50,041 nucleotides of DNA from Saccoglossus kowalevskii (GCF_000003605.2 NW_003125887.1:281883-331923); one strand, 5' to 3'. Shown: positions 33,843 to 45,305, numbered from the stretch's first letter. The notes: generated by a model not told the origin, from the sequence alone. Translations and numbers: made by a program.

Positions 33843-34101
33843 TACAGTCAAACCTGTGGATAGTGACCAGTCAAGGAACTTCATTAAAATGACCTCTATA
33901 TGCAGGTGGTCTCTATATGGTGTTTGGATTTTATATAGGTCGCCAACTCATACATTTGGCGTAATATTTGTTCAGAATATAATGAGATGGTGCTGTTTCA
34001 GCAAAGACACAGTCGGTTTTTATGCCTTGGAGCCGCCAAATAGTGGTCTCTATAGGCAGCTAGTCTTTATACATAAGTATCCACTAACATAAGTTTGAAT
34101 A
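33843..34101. mobile_element. TACAGTCAAACCTGT-ended DNA element, eroded
   Basis: The left end TACAGTCAAACCTGTGGATA and the right end (reverse complement ttattcaaacttatgttagtgg) are loosely inverted. Inside are repeated ggtctctata-type blocks. This resembles a TIR family I recall as widespread in invertebrate genomes. Class uncertain. Confidence 0.45.
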
Positions 34102-34750
34102 AAAATAACAAGTGTTGATATATCCTTTGTCGTATTTGGTGGCTTGCATTAGATGAGTTAAATGGCCTTTGGTGATTACAGCAATGCAAAGTAATGCATA
34201 TGAATACGTGGTTGCATGTTTATAACGTTTCACACAATTGTAACGTTTTGTAATATTAAACTATTACTCTATTACGTTTATGAAACTTGTTTGTATTCAA
34301 TAACACGATTTCACATAATTAAAACCCGCCTCGCTTCCCTCACCATTTTAGTGCATTTTTCTATTGACCCAAACGCCCTCATGTGGTCGGGTTGGAGAAG
34401 GATATAGTTATGCAAAGGAAATTCCTGCAGTGATGAATAATAGTAGATCCAGAAAACCAATAATAATAATAAAGATATATTGATATCAGGCAATTATATA
34501 GGGATGGTCAAAAAAGTAACTGGAATGTCGTACATGGTAGGGAGGTTCCATATCTTCTATTCTAAAATGGTTTGGGCTAGTAAATGAGATGGTCCAGATG
34601 ACGTTACATTGTATACTGTCTGTACGACTATAAACGTAGCTCAAAAATAACTGAAAACCATTTTATCAACCCTCGATCTGAAATTTACTATATACACAAT
34701 TGAATATCATCATATACTGTTTGGAGTCTTTTTTCCGACTACCACTAATA
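34102..34750. other. Non-coding stretch
   Basis: No gene recognised. Confidence 0.45.
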
Positions 34751-34754
34751 ATAA

Positions 34755-34975
34755 CTATGGATACAAAGGTTAGAGCAATTCAAGATGATGTAAAAGTATT
34801 GTAGTTTAAGACCATGCATAACATTATAACCACATCCATCAAGAGTGGAGAGTGGACAATGTACATTCTTTGAATCAGAAGAGGAAACAATGTTGCACCT
34901 GTTTTACAAATGTCAAAATGTAGAAATGTTTTGGGAAAGTCTTTTTATACTATGCGGATTAGTTAGGAACATATT
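34755..34975 (+). pseudogene. LINE (L1/Tx1-like) C-terminal fragment with Cys motif
   Basis: A plus-strand frame reads MDTKVRAIQDDVKVL, stop, then KTMHNIITTS. After a frameshift it reads RVESGQCTFFESEEETMLH and LFYKCQNVEMFWESL. The block C-x3-ESEEET-x-LHLFY-x-C-x4-FW is the reverse-transcriptase-associated Cys motif near the end of many LINE ORF2 proteins. The first Cys pair is degraded. Clade is inferred. Confidence 0.6.
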
Positions 34976-34984
34976 TTTCTTGTA

Positions 34985-35616
34985 ATGCCGTGAAAACGAC
35001 ACACACATGAATATCCCGTGACTGAACATAGAAATGTTTGCGAAGNNNNNNNNNNNNNNNNNNNNNNNNNNNNNNNNNNNNNNNNNNNNNNNNNNGTGGG
35101 GTCTAAAAATTATGATGAATTTTTCTTTCAAACATAAAATACATCGTTTGCTGGAGCTATTATACGGGCTCTCGCGAGCAAGAATTTTCCATTGTATTTT
35201 ATATTCAATATCTTTTTCTTCGAGTGACCAGACGTGTTTACTTAGTTCTGTCGCATTTCTTGAGGCCTGATTGCGAAATGAGGTCGTGTGGTTTCTGTAT
35301 CTTGTTTTGAACTCATTACCAGTAAGTCCGACGTACGTTTCACTGGTGTGTTTGTCTAAACGCGTAACTTCCGCTTGGTATACGACGCCGGACTGCAAAC
35401 ACTTCCCGTCTAGTGGACATGTTTTTTTTTCTTCTGGCAATTACACAACTTGTTGGCTTTCGTTTCGTCAGTGGTAGTGTTATTTTCGGTCGCGAGTTGG
35501 TGTTTGTTTTTCTTGTTGATGGTATCTTTGATGTTGTTAATACAGCTATATATATATATAAATTCTAGTGTTAAACCTACTTTAGTGTTCATTTTAGATT
35601 GGGGAATACATACCAT
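34985..35616 (-). pseudogene. Penelope-like element C-terminal GIY-YIG endonuclease fragment, frameshifted
   Basis: On the minus strand NKLCNCQKKK runs into an A-tract frameshift, then TCPLDGKCLQSGVVYQAEV, TYVGLTGNEFKTRYRNH, LSKHVWSLEEKDIEYKI and RCILCLKEKFIIIFRPH. This is the C-terminal GIY-YIG-type nuclease of Penelope-like retroelements. An Ala or Gly variant of the usual Y-x-G is read as YVGLTG. The assembly gap cuts the end of the frame. The reverse transcriptase is absent upstream. Confidence 0.75.
35046..35095. other. Assembly gap (50 N)
   Basis: Fifty consecutive Ns, a scaffold placeholder; true length unknown. Confidence 1.
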
Positions 35617-36887
35617 TTAGGTTCATAATTCAAAAACTAGTTCGGGATCCCAAGTCTGTTCTTCGGAACTCCACACAGCCAATCACATCTAGTTTTACGA
35701 AATTCTTGTTTCAAAATGGTGTTTGTTGCGACTATCATTCCACCATAATCAGTTCCACGTTTAGAACTTTGGCGACAGCCCGTGTTTATTCTAATGACAA
35801 AGTTAGACAATCTAACTGGCCAGAGAAAAGGTAAAAAGCATGCATTTCTGACATCGTGAATATTAATGAGCCATATGTGCGCATACAAGTATAAGCTAGG
35901 CTGTTCTAGTGAATATTCTTCTGTCTTTCAAAACCGTCACAAATGACGGTTAATAAAGACACACATAAAACGTTAAAACCTTACGATGATACGAAAATAT
36001 GGTACAATACATTCAGTACATTCTGTAATATGTCCCTCCCGTCCAGTGCCGGACTGCATGATATCCAAACACGGTTAAAAGTAAAAAAAACGTATTGGCT
36101 TCAACTACGTCAGATAAGCCATCTGAGCTCAAGTTAAGTGCCACGTCTGACAGTGAGACATACAAGCATGTAAGTATAAACATGTATAAATCTTACGATA
36201 TACAGTTGTATGTGTATATATATATGGTGTACACATATGTACAAACTGTGGCCTACATGTTAGATGCATTTTCTTTTGAAACGTGTACTTGTACAGAAAA
36301 ATATACATAATGTATTCACCCCCTAGTGCCAAACTTCTTTTTACTTGATATCAGCACGCTCCCAGGTCTAAATTCGGTCGAGAACAAACACACATATATC
36401 ATGTACTAGGCTAAGTACGTATTAAAGTACGCCATCTTTTGTTTTATATGCATTGTGTTTCAGAACACAATATTTACAGGGAATATTTGATTTGACATTT
36501 GGCATTCAAATATCCTACTGTTGTTCTTTAGTGTAGTGACTTTTACCCCCCCCCCCTGAAATGTGGGAAATATGGCGGTCAACGCATCAGATGTGCAAAG
36601 ACAATGCAAAAGTTTAAAAATTAAAACAATATACGTAATTAATGGAATTGACACTGATCATCGGCACAAATTTAAAAACGGTGATAGTCAACAGTTTGTT
36701 GTGTTCTATAATGATTTGTTCTTTTATTGGGATATGTGTATATGCCAAGTGAAAGTGTTAGTGAGCTTGTTTTGTAAGCGTTCCAAGCTTTTTGTTTTCA
36801 AGAATAATTCTTGCACGACCTAGATTGTTACTAATATGGACCATAATGATATCAAATACACCCAACATCTGTTTCAATAACGCCTTG
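35617..36887. other. Non-coding stretch
   Basis: No gene recognised. An 11-C run lies at 36546-36556. Confidence 0.5.
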
Positions 36888-37010
36888 TACTGGTACTACC
36901 TTATAAACCAAATCACGCATGGTTGAATTTAACCAATGCCATGTCGTCTTGCATGAAAAAGTCTCCATATTGGTTGTGACGTCATAGATTCGAACTGCGC
37001 ATGTCCATCT
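36888..37010 (+). repeat. Diverged duplicate segment, copy 1
   Basis: ataaaccaaatcacgcatgg, then ttgtcttgcatg-like text and ttcgaactgc recur in order at 41640-41765. A second shared block (38545-38690 and 41795-41925) follows, with about 1.5 kb extra in copy 1. Confidence 0.5.
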
Positions 37011-37895
37011 AGCCATTGCGAGTTCGCATGCAGTGTAAAAGTGTAATTGGAAGCGCATTGACCGTAGTTGCGACCCAGAATTCCGTATTTAATGTTTCTG
37101 TGTTCATGTATATCGATATATACCTGTAATTTTACTAGGCTGGCTATATTAACAGCTGCAGCGCTTTTTTTAGTTCAAGTTTAGTAACTAATGAAGACAT
37201 ATTGATTCACTTATGTCATTTGTCACTTGTAATCACCCAATCGGGAATTCAACTCACAAAAGCGTGTAAGGGAACACTGACTGTATCTCGGATGCCTTAA
37301 AGCTAACGTGGGCCGTACCTTGGTGTTGCGGGTACGACCGCTGGGAGTGCCAAATCACCAGTTTGGTGAACTCAGAACAGTTCGATGCACTTTATTTCTC
37401 ATTACTGTGTAGGGATTTGAGTGCGACTTGTTTTTGAACATGTTCAAGTTACACAGCTATTTTAATCTTTACACCGAATATCTGAATGAAATTCTTGGTT
37501 AATCAGATTATAATTTTCATGATTTGCGTTAGAAAAGTGCAGAGATTTCAGTGTGGGATCCCCACCCCTTGCATACATGTGTGCACATGAAACAGTTTTA
37601 CAGTATAACACGTTCTTTGATGTGATAATATTATTGAGATCGGCTGAGGCGTCCAGAATATTTTTTAATTGCGATGAATGACATACAAGGTGGAACGACA
37701 AATTGAGCAATACAATCATAAATTTCAAAATAGCGAATGCCGCACCGCTACTTATTCATACCAATACCGAATGCAGAACCTCTAGGAGGTTCAGTGGATG
37801 TAATATACACGTTGAGTTGAGCCGGCTTGTTAATCAGTGTTAATACCATTTGGTCTTCATATATCTCCAGTTATGAAGTCCTCGTGAATCTGAAC
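37011..37895. other. Non-coding stretch
   Basis: No gene recognised; sits inside the extra sequence of the diverged duplicate. Confidence 0.45.
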
Positions 37896-37896
37896 T

Positions 37897-37995
<99 letters not shown>

Positions 37996-38032
37996 TTTGT
38001 TTGTTTGTTTGTTTGTTTGTTTGTTTGTTTGT

Positions 38033-38095
<63 letters not shown>

Positions 38096-38098
38096 TTT
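37896..38098. repeat. (TTTA)n-(TTTG)9-(TTTA)n compound microsatellite
   Basis: About 200 bp of uninterrupted tetranucleotide, with a homogeneous TTTG block at about 37997-38033 between two TTTA blocks. Confidence 0.97.
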
Positions 38099-39425
38099 GT
38101 GCATCAGTGCTGGTATATAAAAAAAATCACGCATGACCTAAGTTTGTAGGGTAGTTGGAGTTCAATAAGACTAGTCTTTAGAAATAACTTTGTGCTCCTA
38201 AATTTATTTCTGAAGAAGTCTCAAACTCGATGATAACAATATATCCGAAAATGGAAGTTTGATGGCTGCAGTGCGGCGAATGCAGTGACACATGATCAGC
38301 GGCCGCGTGGGTTTACGCTTGACAATTAAGCATGGAACACCTAGACGGTAAAAATAGTCTGATACGGTAGTCACATGGCTGCATCCTAAAGGTGGAAGGT
38401 GGTTTGTAAATTATTGTTGCAATAACATGTCTGACCCTTTTCTACATTGAAATATTGTTGTTGCAACAACTATTGAGCGAGTGGTGCTCGAATGAATAAG
38501 ACTTCTGCCTCAGACATTTTGAGAATAAGATAAACAAAAGTAGTAGAACAAAAACAAATCGATACAATTCATGGTGCCCGTTCGATAACCTCTTTTGATC
38601 ACGTAGTCAACATCTGCATTATGACATGCCGTAAGTGTTTACTCGGAACTTCAGGATAAGACCGGGTCAGTATGCCCGTTACTTTGTTCTAATACTAGCA
38701 ACTATTTTGTTTCTTTCAAAATCGTCGGTAATAGTTGATGGTGTTGACGGAAAGAGGGGCGCACATTGTCATTGACCGACACAGATCCCATCCTACCATA
38801 AACTCAATGTCGGTGCGTTTTTGGAACACATGCACTTGTTATGTAAAGAGCCGGGAACAAGTAATGCAGTGGTCCTACAAAACATACTAAGTATAGTTTA
38901 TATAATTTCTACCCCCCTCACCAAAAACAATATCGAAACACAATATCTAGACGCCCCGGTAAATTTTTGAAACGGAAAACACATTTTTTGGAGTTTATTT
39001 CGCATTTTCAGATGATGGCGCACTTCATATTCTATAATATAGTAGCAATGCACGTGTCATCCGGGCAATACTTGAATAAGCTGTTACTTAACCATCGTCT
39101 GTTCACAACAGACGTGAAATACGTTAATTAGTCGCGAATTGTCGACTGCCTTCAAAACGCGGACTTCAAAGCTCCGACTCATTTTCTTTTCTTTAAGTGT
39201 TCTTTAGTACTGTTAATTGGGAAATTATGAGGGGAAACACTAGTGACGTGAGAGTTGACGTGGGCAGAACACCTCGTACCGAATCCATTATCACATTGAA
39301 AAGAAAGTAGTCTGCAATCCCTCCCCCCCCAGATATTACGCATCAGATAATAGATGATAACTACGTAACAAGCATCATCTCAATCACATCTTACTATTTA
39401 ACGTAACATCCTTGGAAAATTACAA
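38099..39425. other. Non-coding stretch with dispersed-repeat fragments
   Basis: 38545-38690 matches 41795-41925 loosely (caattcatggtgcccgt). 39165-39275 carries ttcaaagctccgactcatt and gttgacgtgggc, as in 33420-33590. No gene. Confidence 0.4.
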
Positions 39426-39536
39426 TTAAAGAGCGGCAGTCGTCGCGCCGCGTCCTGTTCGATATGGGACTCATAGCAACGTATACAACGCGTGTAAAAT
39501 ACGAACACGCGCTGCGCGACGACCACCGCGCTTTAA
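39426..39536 (-). mobile_element. TTAA-flanked MITE, copy 1 (111 bp)
   Basis: TTAAAGAGCGGCAGTCGTCG and the inverted end CGACGACCACCGCGCTTTAA enclose a short GC-rich core. TTAA at both borders fits a piggyBac-type target site. Copy 2 (41404-41536) is in opposite orientation and carries about 22 bp more internally. Confidence 0.7.
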
Positions 39537-39886
39537 GAATGTACATTAAGAGAAAACAACTTTCATTCAATGGAACCAGAATACAGAGAGGAGCCACAAC
39601 ACAACACAACACAACACACCGATATGCACTTCAAAGTACGCCAACGCCATACTGAAACGGTTTCTATACTACCAGTAATTCATTTACATCGATGCTGTCG
39701 AAAGCTACAGTACTGATGTTTGGGGCTCAGACAACTGTAATAACGATGCAAACATTCAGCTACCCGGTCAAATGTTTTCTTGGGTGATTTGGTCGTCTCA
39801 AAACAGTCCTCAAATCACAGGGGCCCGGGGATCTATTCGAGTGGGTGGTTGCTGAAGTAAAACACGGAAGTCTGCCGCTTGAGGAA
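39537..39886. other. Short non-coding stretch
   Basis: An ACAAC microsatellite near 39596-39617; otherwise nothing recognised. Confidence 0.45.
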
Positions 39887-40273
39887 CCCCCCGGGGGGGG
39901 GGGAGGCTACTTCCACATTAAATGGGTAAGGGTGTGAAGCCCACCTCTCGTAAACCATACTCACTTCTAAACCATTTTTTTCTATTTATATACCCACTTC
40001 TAAACAAAAGTGTTTTTAGCGAAAAAAACACCCAGCTCACAACTTTCGCAACCAGTGAGCGCATCCGGCCGATGCAATTTATTCAGCCTTTTCCGGTATT
40101 TGGCCTTGAATATAAGGACCTGTGAAAAATGGAATAAATGCTACACACTTCTAAACCAAACCATTGATAAATGACCACCCACTTCTAAACAAAATAACGT
40201 GAAATGACACCCCAGTCGGGCGGCACATACCCGTATTGCACTTCTATGCAAGTAGCCCCCCCCCCCGGGCCCC
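39887..40273. mobile_element. TIR element with C/G homopolymer ends and CACTTCTAAAC motifs
   Basis: The left end (cccccc, g-run, GGCTACTTCCA) and the right end (GCAAGTAGCC, c-run, gggcccc) are inverted. Four CACTTCTAAAC copies lie inside (about 39960, 39991, 40146, 40180). No coding capacity. Homopolymer lengths may be sequencing-sensitive. Confidence 0.6.
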
Positions 40274-40738
40274 ACGCATGGGCAGATTGACTTAACCGGA
40301 AGGCGGAATGATCTCCGATCGCGGATGATTAAATGATAGATTGCATTACATTACCAAAATTTTTCATTTCTATAATTTCTATTATTTTGAACAAGTATAA
40401 TGTCCTGTACCTGGACATAGTCGTTGCGCGCTGTAGACGTCCGTGTACTGACTTCAGCTACCAACAATACGAATAGATCGCAGGAACCCTGTGCTTCAAT
40501 TGGGCTGAAATCCGATAAACATGTTGGGAGAAACCAGTAACCAATAAGCATTGCACCCAACCAATTAGTACTCATCATGACTGGAGAAGATTTCTTAATT
40601 GTCCAGTTGCAAACGTTATAGCCATTCAGCAAACGTTTAACGAATATGTTCCACCGCAGTTGACCTCTGATACTAAGGTCAAGTCACAATGCTTGTTTGC
40701 TATGCAAAATGGCAGCTGTTTATGCAGAGGGGGTGGAG
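40274..40738. other. Non-coding stretch
   Basis: A 93-codon minus frame (40351-40632) is open but matches nothing I know. Confidence 0.4.
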
Positions 40739-41045
40739 TGGGCAAGGGGGGGGGGATAGCTGGTACAGGTTACAGGAAATAAAAACGACATTTTACGTTT
40801 TTATAGGAAATGAATTGAAAGTTCCATTTACAGTAAAAAATAGGTTTTTACACTTTACAGATAAATGAAATTCCTAATTACATTTTATAATATGTTTGAT
40901 AATTTGTGTTTAAGAATCAAAATTATAAATTGCGTACGAATTACGACATTTAATGTAGAAAATGCATTATACGCTTTTACAACAAATCAGATCTTTGTAC
41001 AAATTATGGACGAATAAAATATTTGATCATTTCACGCCTTGCCCA
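40739..41045. mobile_element. GGGCAAGG-family TIR element, second member
   Basis: TGGGCAAGG (40739-40747) is inverted at 41037-41045. The interior is rich in tttacg/gtaaaa text and begins agctggtacag, as the complement does at the other end of 17425-17800. It is preceded by tatgcagagg as in that copy. A 10-G run interrupts the left end. Confidence 0.5.
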
Positions 41046-41403
41046 TGACTACGAATTTACGTTTTTTATTTATTTGAATTACATTATTGCGAAAATAAAA
41101 ACAATTGATTACAGATTACAAAAATATCCCTTGCCGATCCTCTATGGAGACGAGGGTAATGTCAACGATCGAATTATTTCAAATTGGGATTTCAAAATGT
41201 TCGTCTCATTATTCTACTTCAGTACGACAGCACGGTCAGGAATTAAAATGAAGGATAGGGAGCCATCAACTTGAATGCAACGGCGATAGTGGTGTTAATG
41301 TGTGCGGAATTTTACAAAAAAAAAACGATTATCCACAGAATTCCATGACTGGGTGTCTATCTTATATATTACAACCTTAACACTTGGACGGCAACTTGTG
41401 TTG
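41046..41403. other. Non-coding stretch
   Basis: No gene recognised. Confidence 0.45.
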
Positions 41404-41536
41404 TTAAAGCGCGGTGGTCGTCGCGCAGCGCGTGTTCGAATTTCATGTAAATAAACAATGTATTTTACACGCGTTGTATACGTCGCTATGAGTCCCATAT
41501 CGAGCAGGACGCGGCACGACGACTGCCGCCCTTTAA
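41404..41536 (+). mobile_element. TTAA-flanked MITE, copy 2 (133 bp)
   Basis: TTAAAGCGCGGTGGTCGTCG to CGACGACTGCCGCCCTTTAA; inverted relative to copy 1 at 39426-39536, with extra ttcatgtaaataaacaatg near one end. Confidence 0.7.
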
Positions 41537-41639
41537 AGTGGCGATTGATGCTCGTCTAAGAGTAATTTGATTTTGAATCTATTATGGCCGACATGAGGAT
41601 GTGGTTCTATTATCGTGGCACCATGCACTATGTATGTAC

Positions 41640-41925
41640 TAGCATATAAACCAAATCATACATGGCTGAACCAGCATTATATTTGTCTTGCATGCTCTCC
41701 ATGGATCCCTTTGTTCCACGATTCCCGTTTAAACTGATTCGCGAGTTTCGAACTGCCATGACTTTCACCCAAACACAGAAAGCGGCGTGACGAACAAAGA
41801 GACACCATTACAATTTATGGTGCCCGTCAAATTAACCCATTTATTTGGGATTAACGTGCATATGTATCACACTGCCAGCCGGTGTTTTCCAAAGATTCCT
41901 AGCTACATGTAAGACGGGGTCAAGG
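41640..41925 (+). repeat. Diverged duplicate segment, copy 2
   Basis: Collinear with 36888-37010 plus 38545-38690 (blocks ataaaccaaatcatacatgg, ttgtcttgcatg, ttcgaactgc, caatttatggtgcccgt). Confidence 0.5.
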
Positions 41926-43110
41926 AACTACACGTCCACAAATTGTCTGAATTCATTTAACTTTTGTTATTGTTCATGTGTAAAGAACTATTTATCAATC
42001 TGCGTACTAACACAATATGTGCTTCTAAAGATCTTACTAGTCTATGTTTTCTATACCCGACTGGAGTAACTGAAATTCCTACTTTAGTTTACCCTATTAC
42101 TTAATTTATTTTATTTAATCATTGTAATATTGTTATTCCAGTTTTGATATTATACCAAATAGTTCAACTTGGACATACATTGTATGTAAATATGATAATA
42201 CACAATAAACGATATATACATATGCATTTTTATTCCCCCTCCTCCGCAATTTACTCTTAATTGTCGTCTATAATACTTACGAATAATAAACGAATAAATA
42301 TTACCCGGGGTGATTTGGTTTGGTTCATCTTGTTTTAATGAGAATGACAATTCGAGATACAATTATATGTACTACATGTCTGGAACATGCGCAATTACAG
42401 CTTGTCACATTACAATCTAGTATCCGTAATTAGTTACCTGCAGTGTATACCACTTCAGATGCTGTTGTTTTAAACAAAGAATTAGTTAGGGCTTAGATTG
42501 AGGACAGGTCGCCCAGCTGTACTGATATTATGCAAATTTCTTTGTTTCTGTTTCCTCGTGGTGAGCACTGAAAGCAAATTCAAGTTAGTCTCACCATGGA
42601 CGTATTACCTCCATGGTCTCACCCAGAACACAGTCCTGGAAGGTTGTTCTTCGGCAACCACTTGCTGGGGTCTTGTGACGAGCCAAGTTCTGCTTTTTGT
42701 ATGGGGCGCTAGGGAAGTGGCTATATCTCTAGTATAAGCCTGGGCCAGCTTTGGAGCCTATGTGTTCAGATTTTCTGGCAGGAACTGTACAAAAAAGAAA
42801 GTAGCTTTAACTAGCTATTGTGGGTATTTAGGGCCAGCATGTCAGAGGTGTCTTGTCGTGTACGTACAACTCAATTGCTGTGCACCTGGGCTTCGTCACA
42901 AAAGGGACCGAATGCAAACTCATTGTAAGTAGAATTTCCTTGTATCGTTTGAGTTTAATTATTTATTTCCGTAAAATTTTGATATTCTATTGTTTCAAAG
43001 AATGACGTGAAATCTGAGGTGTTTTATGCCTTTGTAGTAAGTTATTATATTTATTGTGATTTTATTATGATGCTGTTATTTTTCATAGTGCCATCTTGAG
43101 TTTATCGAGC
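41926..43110. other. Non-coding stretch with a palindrome
   Basis: ACCATGGA and TCCATGGT (42593-42600 and 42610-42617) form an 8-bp inverted pair within a repeat-like segment. No gene recognised. Confidence 0.45.
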
Positions 43111-43120
43111 AGTTAGTATT

Positions 43121-43192
43121 ACATTACCGGAAGATACGTGTTGTCTGTCTCACTTGGAACTGCGTTCTACATTACCGGAAGATACGTGTTGT
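43121..43192 (+). repeat. Two direct copies of a 24-bp block, period 48 bp
   Basis: acattaccggaagatacgtg followed by ttgt occurs at 43121-43144 and 43169-43192 without mismatch. Weaker echoes follow near 43200-43240 (acgttactggaagct). Confidence 0.85.
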
Positions 43193-44278
43193 ATCGCTTG
43201 TAATAACGTACTATATAACTGGGAATTACGTTACGTTACTGGAAGCTATGAAATGTATTTTTCAAAGCTACACGTTACATTATACGAATTTTGTGTACTG
43301 TACATAAATGTATAATTTAAGGCAACTATATTGTACATTCCAGTAATTGTCTTTTCAAAGGCTAAGTAAAATCTGAAATCATTCTTTTTATAATTTTCTC
43401 ATACATTTTGCGCTAACAGTTTAATGTTTCATTAAGGGGCAGAAAATCCTAGATTTGTAAACAGATTGTATTTAATTCCTTTTCTTTCTTGATCCAATGT
43501 TATCTAACTCGTACGTGGTCTTGCGGTTTGATGGATGGATCGAACACTAGGCAACATGGTCAAAATTGGTGGCATCTCGTATGCATGACACAGCTGACCC
43601 TTCCATTCTTGTACCATGTATGCAAATTTCTTCTTTAATATTTGAATGGATTGTATTGATAATGTGGAATGGGAAATTGAATACGATACGATATAATATA
43701 ATTCAACTCATCCTATTTATGTAGTTGTTCTTGATACCCAAAGTCACGTTTTTTTTTAAGGACTCGAACTGTAACATTAATGTCTTGTTCCCGTGTATTT
43801 TAAGAACAGACAGTTTTGAAATTGGACATCTTTTCGGATTTTTAGTGTTATTTAAGAACAGGTTACCATTTCCAACACGCATAAAAATTGAGTTGTGTTA
43901 ATATGACCAGAAATATAAAAAAACCAAATGGGGGTATTATGTCTGAGCGGATATTATACAAGACCCAAGGCTCTCTGGAGCGAATTGCATATTTGCGGGA
44001 GAAAATTACTAAGCAAAGCGAAGTAATTATGTACCCCCAAATCTGCTAATTCCCCTCCCCCAGATAGATCTTATATCCGCTATCAAGTATCCGTGCGTCT
44101 TGTTTTTACGTAACTTCATTCATACGCCACATCATAGTTTATATATCGTGGTCAGTGCCAAAAGTAAATTTCCAAATCAACCAACGTCTTTCCTTAGATT
44201 GTATTTGCATCGCAAGGACGCAGATGATATGATAGGCTACTGTATCTCGTCACTTTTTATGTGATAGTTACGTCGCGC
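43193..44278. other. Non-coding stretch
   Basis: A small hairpin AATTACT/AGTAATT (44004-44028) with loop aagcaaagcga; otherwise nothing recognised. Confidence 0.45.
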
Positions 44279-44702
44279 CAATTGACCATTTTCCGTTCAC
44301 TGCGAGAATCACGCGTTGTGCGTGAAATCGAACGTAAAAACAGGACAAAGGTCATAGCGTCGTCAAACATCGCGTGGGATTCAACAAACGCGAAAATATT
44401 TTGGGGGCATTTTCATGCTTAACAATGTGCTGTACACATTTGATGATAAACAATTTCAATTAAGTAAGGGTATTCGGAAGCAATATTCCTCTGTCGAAGA
44501 TCGGCCGGTCGATGTGAGCTACGAAATAAAGAAATTCGAGTTAAAAATCAAATCGTTCGATTTTTGCGGCAGACGTTCGACCATCCTGCCTAACAAGGGT
44601 CACGCGCCATCCTCCGTGGGGCCGATGGTAGAGAATGACGTTCGACGCGCGTCTTTCATGCATCTCTCGAGATCTCGCAGTTGAACGGAAAATCACCAAT
44701 TG
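44279..44702. mobile_element. 424-bp TIR element starting CAATTG
   Basis: CAATTG-x3-ATTTTCCGTTCA-CTGCGAGA at 44279 is inverted at the right end (about 44672-44702) with one indel, an arm of about 28 bp. The interior is GC-richer than flanks. An open plus frame inside (44415-44684) looks non-coding. Confidence 0.6.
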
Positions 44703-45020
44703 TTGCAAACATATTTTTCCATAAAATAACACAGAATACAGAAAACTGTCAACCAAATTTTTTTTCGTAAATTTAAAAAATTAAAATAATGAAGTGTGAT
44801 TTCATGGCAAAATAAATTAAGATGAAATAAAGTAAATTAACATGAAATAAAGACAAAGTAATGAAATAATGAAAATAAAAACAAAAATCGAAGAAATAAA
44901 ATAATAAATAACGAACAGGAATAAAAAAATGTATATGCATAATTGAAGTAAAATAACTGAATAACTCTGGGGAAATAAATTAATCGAAACGAAGAACAAA
45001 GCGGTGAAGTACTAATGTGT
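44703..45020. repeat. A-rich low-complexity sequence
   Basis: Runs of aaataaa-type words between two TIR elements. Confidence 0.7.
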
Positions 45021-45268
45021 GAGATTAGTGCCAAAATTAACAATTTAATTATTTTTATGTTTTGTCGTTCTTTGGTCATGTTTATAAAATTATATTATTA
45101 ATGTTTATATTGATATGCCATTCTTGTGTCATTATTTTATGTTTATATTATTTTTTCTATTTATGTTTTATATTCTACTATTCTTATGTTATAAATATGA
45201 ATAAAACAGACATAAGAATGGTATAATAGTATAAAAATAATGAAATTATTAATTTTGGCACTAATCTC
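45021..45268. mobile_element. 248-bp foldback element, TIR about 38 bp
   Basis: GAGATTAGTGCCAAAATTAA at the left continues for about 38 bp and is inverted at the right (ending CTAATCTC at 45268). A second, inner inverted pair (actattcttatgtt and cataagaatggtataatagt) lies near the right end, so single strands could fold extensively. AT-rich, non-coding. Confidence 0.7.
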
Positions 45269-45305
45269 GCCCCATAGTAATGTTACAGTAGTCGACACAT
45301 TGTTT

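Noticed and set aside
37827-38120. 97-codon frame of Leu/Ile/Phe/Tyr repeats
   Set aside because: It is the TTTA/TTTG microsatellite translated.
40351-40632. 93-codon minus frame with a hydrophobic segment
   Set aside because: Resembles no receptor or channel motif; flanked by repeats and without exon signals.
44415-44684. 89-codon frame inside a TIR element
   Set aside because: No transposase-like motif; the element is too short to be autonomous.
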